DNA of 7,964 nucleotides from Balneolaceae bacterium. GTDB lineage: Bacteria > Bacteroidota > Rhodothermia > Balneolales > Balneolaceae. Below the pieces are notes generated by a model. It was not told the origin of the DNA. It searched no databases and worked only from the letters and a program-made list of their open reading frames with translations. The stretch is taken from contig SKZL01000093.1 of the NCBI GenBank assembly GCA_007127395.1, positions 1 through 7,964 on the forward strand. The letters run 5' to 3'. Shown here one piece after another: positions 1 to 5,719 of this stretch; the first letter of the stretch is position 1; each line of letters begins with the position of its first letter. A program made the translations under genes and the position numbers.

Positions 1-169
1 TATAGTGGAGTTTTTCCTTCATCATCCGACATACATCTACAATTGAATCAGTTTCGACACGTATAAAGGTATCACCGGATGATTGATAGACTTCTATCAC
101 TTTATCCGAAAACTCATTTGTGAGTGTATCTACCGTCTTTTGAAGGGGTTCTGATAATTTCAAACTCAT
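1..169 (-). CDS. nuoC: NADH-quinone oxidoreductase subunit C, N-terminal part (partial)
   Basis: Only the first 56 codons are present; the gene continues beyond the left edge. The frame opens with ATG at 169 and reads MSLKLSEPLQKTVDTL..., then a stretch resembling the NuoC N-terminal domain (DTFIRVETDSIVDVCRMMKEK, a beta strand followed by the helix that in the family precedes the conserved 30-kDa core). NuoC is a peripheral-arm subunit of complex I, on the cytoplasmic side, next to NuoB and NuoD. The identification rests mainly on position: it starts 6 nt after the nuoB stop, in the standard nuoA-B-C order. The leader (AAGAAATT) has no Shine-Dalgarno sequence. The fragment is too short to exclude a fused nuoCD gene. 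Confidence 0.8.
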   Translation of the reverse strand, partial: MSLKLSEPLQKTVDTLTNEFSDKVIEVYQSSGDTFIRVETDSIVDVCRMMKEKLHY

Positions 170-175
170 AATTTC

Positions 176-658
176 TTATGTATCGAGCATAACTGAGTGC
201 TCAGATTTTATTTTATCCTGAATTTTCATAAGTGCGTGAAGAACCGCGTCGGGGCGGGGGGGGCATCCGGAAATATAAGCATCCACCGGTATGACATTAT
301 CTACACCCTGAACCACTCCATATCATCTGTGCATTCCGCCAGTAGATGCACATGCGCCCATAGCGATGCACCATTTCGGATCGGGCATCTGGTCCCAGAT
401 TCTGCGAATGGCGTGTGACATTTTATATGTACACCATCCGGCAACAATCATGACATCTGCCTGTCGGGGAGAAAAACGCATTACCTCTGAACCAAAACGG
501 GCTGCATCATATCGCGGCCCTGCAAATGCCATCATTTCAATTGCACAGCATGCCAGCCCCATAGGCATCGGCCAGGCTGCATTGGAACGTGCCCAATTAA
601 CTACTGTATCCAATTTTGTGGTCAGATAACCCTGACCCAGTGCACTTTCTAAACCCAT
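176..658 (-). CDS. nuoB: NADH-quinone oxidoreductase subunit B, frame interrupted by in-frame TGA at codon 112
   Basis: NuoB carries the [4Fe-4S] cluster N2, the last iron-sulfur centre of complex I before quinone. The frame from ATG 658 to TAA 176-178 has 160 codons, typical of the family. Visible motifs are [11 protein letters not shown] (Cys37 and Cys38), [10 protein letters not shown] (Cys103) and GCPPRPD (Cys132); by family knowledge these four cysteines bind N2. Codon 112 (plus-strand 323-325) is TGA, directly after GGMHR and before [14 protein letters not shown], so a strict reading ends at 111 residues and loses Cys132. Both flanks are in the same frame and well conserved, so only a single codon is affected. 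The residue there is variable in the family (Ile in E. coli), so a change from TGG, TGT/TGC or CGA, or a base-calling error, is the likeliest cause. The start lies 2 nt after the nuoA stop, implying co-transcription. Without the TGA the gene would look normal. Confidence 0.9.
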
Positions 659-660
659 AA

Positions 661-1050
661 TTACTTAGTTATTGCCTCGTATTTCAGTTTTTTCAGATCC
701 CAGTCAAGGGTTCCTTTCTTCAGGGTATAAATTAAACCGATAAAGAGTACTACAATAAATACAACCATCGCGATAAAAGTTCCGGTACCATGTTCCATAA
801 AGCGAACAGCCCATGGGTATAAAAAGACGACTTCCAGATCAAATACGATGAACTCCATGGCAACCAGATAAAACGCTATGGAGTATCGGTCTTTAGCCTC
901 ACCTACAGGATCCATTCCACTCTCATATGGTTTAAGTTTCGTCTTGTTTGGCCTGAATGGGCCCAACAATCTTGAGAGTGACATTAACAGGACTGCAAGA
1001 AATATAGCGACGCCCAATAAAACAAAAATCGGGATATATTGTTCTAACAT
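661..1050 (-). CDS. nuoA: NADH-quinone oxidoreductase subunit A
   Basis: This is a small membrane subunit of proton-pumping complex I, located at the junction of the membrane and peripheral arms. The 129-residue protein shows three hydrophobic segments, at about residues 5-26, 59-81 and 90-111. The conserved loop after the first helix reads [18 protein letters not shown] and is followed by [22 protein letters not shown], the diagnostic acidic second helix of NuoA/ND3. The C-terminal part has the familiar KKGTLDWD. The length is normal to slightly long because of a charged tail ([11 protein letters not shown]). It is the first gene of the visible nuo operon, and its stop is 2 nt before nuoB. 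The leader has no Shine-Dalgarno sequence; the ATG at 1050 gives the full first helix. Confidence 0.96.
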   Translation of the reverse strand: MLEQYIPIFVLLGVAIFLAVLLMSLSRLLGPFRPNKTKLKPYESGMDPVGEAKDRYSIAFYLVAMEFIVFDLEVVFLYPWAVRFMEHGTGTFIAMVVFIVVLFIGLIYTLKKGTLDWDLKKLKYEAITK

Positions 1051-1078
1051 ATAAAATTTAACTGTTTTTGATCCGCAT

Positions 1079-1108
1079 CAAGTTATCGTCGCTTGTACGG
1101 AATGTCAA
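1079..1108 (-). promoter_or_regulatory. Possible promoter of the nuoABC operon
   Basis: On the minus strand TTGACA (1103-1108) is followed after a 20-nt gap from its TTG by TAACTTG (1079-1085). This approximates the Bacteroidota TTG / TAnnTTTG promoter with one T missing. Read as a sigma-70 type promoter, TTGACA would pair with GATAAC at a short 15-nt spacing. The site lies about 30 nt upstream of the nuoA ATG, a sensible leader length. It was found by eye only. Confidence 0.3.
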
Positions 1109-1191
1109 TGATATTGAGGCTAGGAATATAGCAGTTATTGACGGCAAAATAGAACTGTTTTTAAAAAATTCTATGAAAAATTCGAGAAATG

Positions 1192-1206
1192 AATACTAAC
1201 AGTATT
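1192..1206. repeat. Short inverted repeat (AATACT / AGTATT, 3-nt loop)
   Basis: AATACT at 1192-1197 and its exact complement AGTATT at 1201-1206 flank the triplet AAC. The 6-bp stem is AT-rich and has no adjacent T-run in either direction, so it is a poor intrinsic terminator. It could be a weak operator half-site pair upstream of nuo, or chance in AT-rich DNA. Confidence 0.3.
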
Positions 1207-1371
1207 GAGTTTTAGTGATATGAATCGGCTATGGAGATAATCCGACGGTAAAAACCATCTCGTTAAAAGTCCTTTATATAGGGTCCATACATAAAACAGA
1301 GCATGCCGTTTCAATCTCTTTGAGAGTCATAAAAGCACTTTAAGAATCTCTTAATTATGATGCAGGAGAGA

Positions 1372-3672
1372 TTACCAACCGATACGACCGCGCCTTGAGT
1401 CACGATCATTATTTAGGATAGCCGGGTCCTCTGGCATCACAAAACCGGGTGGCGGAGCAAATGCCTCATAACTCCAGTTTACATCCGGATCTGAACTGGC
1501 ATTTTGGATAAATTCACCGACAATCGGAAGAGCGGTCCTGGCTCCCTGTCCGATACTGTTTGGACTGTTGGTTGGAAATCGAATTCTTCTGTCCTCTCCG
1601 CCAACCCATGAGCCCATAACAATGTGTGGCATCATGGCAACAAACCAGTTGTCAGCACTGTTTTGTGTGGTACCTGTTTTTCCCGCCACATCTTGCTGAA
1701 CATTATATACATTACGTAATCTGACTCCTGTACCGTGATAACCATCACCGCCTCTGACAACCCCCCGCATCATATCGATCATGATGTAGGCAGTTTCAGG
1801 GCTAATGGCTTCCTGGCTATATTCGGGGAAATATTCGACCAATACATTTCCTTCCTTATCTTCAATACGTGTGATGGCAATCGGTTCAATGTGAACACCC
1901 TGGTTAACAAAAGTTGTGTAGGCACTAACAAGTTCCAAAAGAGTTACCTCAGCAGTTCCCAGAGCAATTGATGGGAATGCCGGAGACCGGCTCATATCAA
2001 TACCCAGATTGGCAGCCATATTTCGAATCATATTGGCAGCCGGCTGAAGATCTGCGGCACGGTTGGTTCCGGGTGCACCTGCAATTTCGGGCAGCAGCCG
2101 AACGGTTACATTATTGAGGCTTCTTGCCAGTCCCTGACGCAGGGGAACCATTTCCGGTCCACTCGGTACAGATGGATCTTTTGGATTCCACATTCTGCCG
2201 GATGGCTCAATAAAACTTACCGGAAATTTGGAGAATCGATGGTAAGGCATGTAGCCATTATCAATAGCTACCGCATAAACAAATGGTTTAAAGGTTGAGC
2301 CTGCCTGGCGTCTGGATTGGTGAACATGATCAAATTGCTGAGTACCGTAATCTGATCCGCCAACCCAAACCAGGATATGACCATTATTTGGGTCAATAGC
2401 TGTAAAGCTGCTTTGCAGCTTGGTTCGGGCTCTTTTAAGTGAGTCAAGATAGGCTTCATCATTCATCAAAATTTCAAATACCACAGACTCCTGATTGGTG
2501 TCGTACTTGGAAAAAGCATTTTTGTATCGATCCGACTCACGAATATAATCACGCAGAAACTGCGGGTATTCCTCCCACAACCTATTCATATAAGATCCAC
2601 CGGGAGATGTCCATTCTCTTTGAAAAATTGGTTGAAATTCAGCCAGTTTTTCACTTAAAGCTCGCTCCGCATGTCTTTGCAGTCTGGAATCAATAGTTGT
2701 ATAGATCACAAGGCCGTCAGCATAGAGGTCATATCCATTATCGATCACCCAATCAAATACCTGTTGACGAATGTACTCTCCGAAATAACGGCTTTCCCTT
2801 CCGGCCCTGGAAGGTGGATGATAATTCAATACAATATCCTCTTCATGAAGAGTTGAGTAGAGCTCTTCAGAGATAAATCCTCTATTATAAAGTTGTTGTA
2901 ATACAACATTTTTCCTTGTGTTGGCCCGTTCAGGGTATAACCTTGGGTTGTACGCATAAACCGCTCGCAATTGGCCAATCAGAGTAGCAGCTTCAATAAC
3001 GGTTAGATCACTTGCAGATTTGCCATAGTGTGTACGGGAAGCCGATTCAATTCCAAATGCACTGTTACTGAATTGTACCGTATTCAGGTACATCTCGATA
3101 ATCTCCTGTTTTGTGTAGTTGATTTCGATCTGAACAGCCGTAATCATTTCTCTAAGTTTACGCGTTACAGAAACGTCAAAACCGATATTTCGATATAAAT
3201 TTCGTGCAAGTTGCTGACTGATCGTGGAACCGCCATGCATTCGCTGTGTTGCCCAATAAAATGGTAGTCGCATGAGGCTTTGGGAGTCAACTCCCCAGTG
3301 GTTGAAAAAACGATGATCTTCAGTTGCGATGAGGGCATTGATCGCATTTGGAGAGATATCATCAATAGAAACATAAGTTCTGTTCTCTATAAAGTAACGA
3401 TCCAGCACTACTCCATCACGGCTTCTAACCTCTGAGGCAATTGCAGTTCTGGGATTTTCGAGTTCTTGAATGGAAGGTAAGCCCTGAAAGAGATATATAA
3501 CGTAAAATGTAATAGTGATGATTATCAGAGTGAAAGCAGCAGCTGAATAGAGAAGAACTCTTTTTTTTATGTCGGTTCCCTTTTTTTTCTTGCGCTGAGC
3601 TGAGATCTGTTTTCGATATTCAGGATCGCTGAAATATCGGCTCATATCAACATTATTATCGTTGTCACTCAT
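1372..3672 (-). CDS. Class A penicillin-binding protein (bifunctional transglycosylase/transpeptidase, PBP1A type)
   Basis: It polymerises lipid II into glycan strands and cross-links them, acting outside the inner membrane. The 766-residue protein has a charged cytoplasmic tail (1-38, rich in Lys/Arg), one membrane anchor (about 39-62), then a GT51 glycosyltransferase domain (about 75-265). That domain shows ATEDHRFFNHWG with the catalytic Glu118, HGGSTISQQLARN (146-158) and EIIEMYLNTV (190-199). The transpeptidase domain follows with all three motifs: S459-T-F-K462 (acyl-enzyme serine), S518-L-N520 and K665-T-G-T668. Length and order fit PBP1A/mrcA-like proteins; a linker of about 75 residues (roughly 345-420) separates the barrel region from the transpeptidase core. 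The C-terminus ends in a basic tail, RDSRRGRIGW. The ATG at 3670-3672 overlaps the upstream phosphoesterase stop in an ATGA arrangement, indicating translational coupling. It is the last gene of the three-gene operon. Confidence 0.96.
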   Translation of the reverse strand: MSDNDNNVDMSRYFSDPEYRKQISAQRKKKKGTDIKKRVLLYSAAAFTLIIITITFYVIYLFQGLPSIQELENPRTAIASEVRSRDGVVLDRYFIENRTYVSIDDISPNAINALIATEDHRFFNHWGVDSQSLMRLPFYWATQRMHGGSTISQQLARNLYRNIGFDVSVTRKLREMITAVQIEINYTKQEIIEMYLNTVQFSNSAFGIESASRTHYGKSASDLTVIEAATLIGQLRAVYAYNPRLYPERANTRKNVVLQQLYNRGFISEELYSTLHEEDIVLNYHPPSRAGRESRYFGEYIRQQVFDWVIDNGYDLYADGLVIYTTIDSRLQRHAERALSEKLAEFQPIFQREWTSPGGSYMNRLWEEYPQFLRDYIRESDRYKNAFSKYDTNQESVVFEILMNDEAYLDSLKRARTKLQSSFTAIDPNNGHILVWVGGSDYGTQQFDHVHQSRRQAGSTFKPFVYAVAIDNGYMPYHRFSKFPVSFIEPSGRMWNPKDPSVPSGPEMVPLRQGLARSLNNVTVRLLPEIAGAPGTNRAADLQPAANMIRNMAANLGIDMSRSPAFPSIALGTAEVTLLELVSAYTTFVNQGVHIEPIAITRIEDKEGNVLVEYFPEYSQEAISPETAYIMIDMMRGVVRGGDGYHGTGVRLRNVYNVQQDVAGKTGTTQNSADNWFVAMMPHIVMGSWVGGEDRRIRFPTNSPNSIGQGARTALPIVGEFIQNASSDPDVNWSYEAFAPPPGFVMPEDPAILNNDRDSRRGRIGW

Positions 3673-4442
3673 TCTTTTGCCTGATTATTTATCGAGGATC
3701 TGTAAGGTTCAAATTGATTGTTCTCATCGTTCCATATAACGAGATCGATGCGCTCGTTGTTGTACATTGCTGCAGTGCCATCTGCATAGAAAGCACCGGT
3801 ATTTATATAGATACCGTCTGAATATGTTTCCATCCTGGCAACATGATCGTGACCGGCCAAAATATAATCAAAAGATTGTTGATTAAGTAGATTTTGAGCC
3901 CATTTACTTAGTTTTTCAATCTCAAGATCTGTACTGTTTCGGGTAAATTCTGAAAATGTTTTCATCAGATGATTGCCGGTTTCACCATCAAATAGTGTTT
4001 GATAGAGAGCAATGAATCGCGGATCTCTTAAGAGTTGATGGAAAAGTGGGCGTGGCAGATCCATTTTAGGATCCTTGAGGCCATCACCATGCAGCATCAA
4101 AACTTCCCGGTTGTCGAGGTTTAACACGGCATATTCTGGTTCTACCTTGAATCCGATTTCACTGAAATAACCGTACGTCCAGTTATCGTGATTACCTGTT
4201 ATAAAAAAGCCCGGATCTACTGTCTTATGGAATTGATTAAACCGATCCAGAACTTTTTTGCCGAGGTTTGGAGTGTAATCCGGATACTCCATCCAATAGT
4301 CCATCAAATCTCCCAGAATGTGGATTTTAATTCGGTTGATTTCACAGTAATCAATGATCCTTAGAAGTTGACTTGTAAGCAGATCATTTAAATGGCGTGG
4401 TTGAGCTCCCAGATGAACATCCGATAGAAAAAGTTGCCTCAT
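3669..4442 (-). CDS. Calcineurin-like metallophosphoesterase, LpxH (UDP-2,3-diacylglucosamine diphosphatase)-like
   Basis: This 257-residue protein has the full binuclear metallophosphoesterase motif set: D8-x-H10 (LFLSDVHLG), G44-D45-x-x-D48 (ILGDLMDYW), G83-N84-H85-D86, H118-G-D (LMLHGDGL) and G197-H198-D199-H200. Size and layout, including the GDLMDYW box and a helical insert of about 75 residues between HGD and GHDH, match the LpxH-type family, which hydrolyses UDP-2,3-diacylglucosamine to lipid X in lipid A synthesis. However, E. coli LpxH has GNRD and GHTH where this protein has GNHD and GHDH, so the substrate is inferred. I chose the ATG at 4440-4442, giving MRQLFLSDVHLG; the frame could also open at TTG 4448 two codons earlier. 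The start lies 10 nt after the polyprenyl synthase stop. The TGA stop overlaps the next start. Its envelope-gene neighbour supports an envelope role. Confidence 0.85.
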   Translation of the reverse strand: MRQLFLSDVHLGAQPRHLNDLLTSQLLRIIDYCEINRIKIHILGDLMDYWMEYPDYTPNLGKKVLDRFNQFHKTVDPGFFITGNHDNWTYGYFSEIGFKVEPEYAVLNLDNREVLMLHGDGLKDPKMDLPRPLFHQLLRDPRFIALYQTLFDGETGNHLMKTFSEFTRNSTDLEIEKLSKWAQNLLNQQSFDYILAGHDHVARMETYSDGIYINTGAFYADGTAAMYNNERIDLVIWNDENNQFEPYRSSINNQAKE

Positions 4443-4452
4443 CTGCAAAAGG

Positions 4453-5469
4453 TTAATTTTTTCGGGTCACGATGAAATCGACAAGAGCTGCGAAGTCATC
4501 GTATCCTTTAAGCAGTGGAAGGGATTTTAATTTTTTCAGCGCAGAGTCTGAAAAACTCAGCATTTTCTCTTCGGCCAGCTTTAATCCATTATTACGGTGA
4601 ACAAACTTTACAATATCGTCAATATTTTTGGAGCTTTTTTTCCTCTTACGCATCAAACGCTGAATATGCAGTTGCTCGCTCTTAGAGGCCTTTTCGAGTG
4701 CGTATATCAGTGGCAGTGTAACTTTGCGCTCTTTGATATCATTACGAGTGGGCTTCCCGATATCATCCAATCCGTAGTCAAACAAATCATCTTTTATTTG
4801 AAAGGCAATTCCGATCTGAAGGCCGATCTCTTTCATCTCTTCAAGTACAGTTTCATCATCTGTAACTGCAATAGCACCACATTGACAACATGCAGAGATG
4901 AGGCTGGCAGTTTTTTCTGAGATGATCTGAAAATAGCGCTCCTCTGTCATGTTAAAGAGATTGGATGTTTTCATCTGTCTGAGCTCACCTTCACTCATCA
5001 AGCGCACTGCATCTGAGAGGACATGTAACAGCTGATACTCTCTATTATCGAGTGCGATCAGCAAACCTTTTGAGAGCAAAAAGTCTCCGAGAAGAACTCC
5101 GGCCTTGTTACGCCATATTTTGTTAATGCTCAAAAAACCGCGTCGCTTATCGGCTTCATCAACAACATCATCATGTATCAATGTTGCTGTGTGGAGCAAT
5201 TCAATCATGGTAGCTGCAATAAAGCTGCGCATATCAACATCTCCGAACATTCTGGCTGTCATAAAAACCAGAGTTGGGCGTATCTCCTTCCCTTTTTGCC
5301 GAAGCAGGTAGTTGATAATCTGATCCAAAATAAAAACATCACTTCGAATCTCTTCCTTAAAAAATTTCCTGAAAACTTTGAGATCTTCTTTTACCGGTTC
5401 AGTGACTTCCGCCAATGATCGTTTTTTCGTTGATACGTCTTTGTTTTCTGTAAGAACCTCGTGGCTCAT
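4453..5469 (-). CDS. trans-Polyprenyl diphosphate synthase (IspB/HepT-like, probably long-chain)
   Basis: The enzyme extends an allylic diphosphate with isopentenyl diphosphate units in the cytoplasm. The 338-residue protein carries GKEIRP (60-65), the first aspartate-rich motif DDVVD (100-104, followed by EADKRRG) and the second, DDLFD (227-231, preceded by AFQIK). It also shows E-K-T-A-S (185-189) and a GKPTRNDIKERKVTLPLIYAL-like region after the second motif (238-257). The residues four and five before the first motif are small (Thr96, Ala95), which in this family leaves the chain pocket open and favours long products such as quinone side chains. The exact chain length cannot be read from sequence. 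Length is normal; the ATG at 5469 is the first in frame. It is the first gene of the minus-strand operon with the phosphoesterase and penicillin-binding protein, 10 nt ahead of the former. The leader has no Shine-Dalgarno sequence. Confidence 0.93.
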   Translation of the reverse strand: MSHEVLTENKDVSTKKRSLAEVTEPVKEDLKVFRKFFKEEIRSDVFILDQIINYLLRQKGKEIRPTLVFMTARMFGDVDMRSFIAATMIELLHTATLIHDDVVDEADKRRGFLSINKIWRNKAGVLLGDFLLSKGLLIALDNREYQLLHVLSDAVRLMSEGELRQMKTSNLFNMTEERYFQIISEKTASLISACCQCGAIAVTDDETVLEEMKEIGLQIGIAFQIKDDLFDYGLDDIGKPTRNDIKERKVTLPLIYALEKASKSEQLHIQRLMRKRKKSSKNIDDIVKFVHRNNGLKLAEEKMLSFSDSALKKLKSLPLLKGYDDFAALVDFIVTRKN

Positions 5470-5503
5470 TCTGATTTTTTAGATTAAAAGATTAGAGAAA
5501 ATA

Positions 5504-5533
5504 CAAATATTGATGATTAATTATTTGCGCAAA
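5504..5533 (-). promoter_or_regulatory. Candidate promoter of the polyprenyl synthase-phosphoesterase-PBP operon
   Basis: On the minus strand TTTG (5530-5533) is followed after 18 nt by AATATTTG (5504-5511), close to the Bacteroidota -33 TTTG / -7 TAnnTTTG promoter with a mismatch at the first conserved base pair. A start a few bases downstream would give a leader of roughly 25-30 nt before the ATG at 5469. The upstream element lies inside the palindrome TTTGCGCAAA. Assigned by eye. Confidence 0.35.
5524..5533. repeat. Perfect 10-bp palindrome TTTGCGCAAA in the divergent promoter region
   Basis: TTTGCGCAAA is identical to its reverse complement and is the most GC-marked symmetric element in this AT-rich spacer. 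It coincides with the upstream element of the candidate minus-strand promoter. It could be an operator for a dimeric regulator, or simply coincide with the TTTG box. Flanking bases are not symmetric. Confidence 0.4.
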
Positions 5534-5621
5534 GCAGGCCATGTGTTTAGTTTACTCAAATCGAAATAATTGAGCCGCCATTGGTCACTAAACGTAACGA
5601 TTTATTGTCTTGTTTTCATCT

Positions 5622-5651
5622 TTTGGATAGATGACTGTTTAAGATTATTTG
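5622..5651 (+). promoter_or_regulatory. Candidate promoter of the pfkA-pgi operon
   Basis: TTTG (5622-5625), an 18-nt gap, then ATTATTTG (5644-5651) resemble the Bacteroidota TTTG / TAnnTTTG promoter, with the same spacing and a similar deviation as the divergent minus-strand candidate. It would leave a leader of about 60 nt before the pfkA ATG. No hairpin or riboswitch-like structure is evident in that leader. Assigned by eye. Confidence 0.33.
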
Positions 5652-5707
5652 ATGATATTGAATGAACTTGCAAAGTAAATTCTTGAGTTGGCGGAAAATA
5701 AAAAAGT

Positions 5708-5713
5708 GAGGAG
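5708..5713 (+). promoter_or_regulatory. Strong Shine-Dalgarno sequence of pfkA
   Basis: GAGGAG at 5708-5713 sits 6 nt before the ATG at 5720, an ideal spacing. It decides the start in favour of ATG 5720 over the in-frame TTG at 5717. It stands out because the other gene starts in the window lack such a sequence. Confidence 0.7.
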
Positions 5714-5719
5714 TTTTTG

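Larger units (their letters stand above)
1051..1371. other. Non-coding spacer between the penicillin-binding protein gene and nuoA
   Basis: This 321-bp stretch has no credible reading frame, tRNA or recognisable structured RNA on either strand. It contains a possible nuo promoter close to nuoA, a short AT-rich inverted repeat near 1192-1206, and an 8-bp direct repeat AAAAATTC at 1164-1171 and 1176-1183. There is no convincing GC-rich hairpin plus T-tract to end the upstream minus-strand operon. The AT-rich part around 1158-1206 looks like promoter-upstream DNA. Confidence 0.6.

Noticed and set aside
323..325. Selenocysteine at the nuoB TGA
   Set aside because: The position is not a cysteine ligand or otherwise conserved in NuoB, and the sequence after the TGA gives only a weak 5-bp hairpin (GGTGT/ATACC), not a convincing bacterial SECIS.
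366..629. 87-residue plus-strand frame opposite nuoB
   Set aside because: It mirrors the conserved nuoB coding sequence and has no leader or domain of its own.
1315..1325. CTCTTTGAGAG hairpin as terminator of the PBP operon
   Set aside because: The stem is only 4 bp with a 3-nt loop and no T-run follows on the minus strand.
3669..3671. Genome-wide reassignment of TGA to Trp
   Set aside because: TGA serves as the natural stop of the phosphoesterase gene, overlapping the next start, and no other long gene in the window has in-frame TGA codons.
4446..4448. TTG as the phosphoesterase start
   Set aside because: The ATG two codons later places MRQLFLSDVHLG directly before the first metal motif, and no ribosome-binding site favours the TTG.
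5717..5719. TTG as the pfkA start
   Set aside because: The ATG at 5720 is at ideal distance from GAGGAG and gives the canonical MKIAILTSGGD N-terminus.
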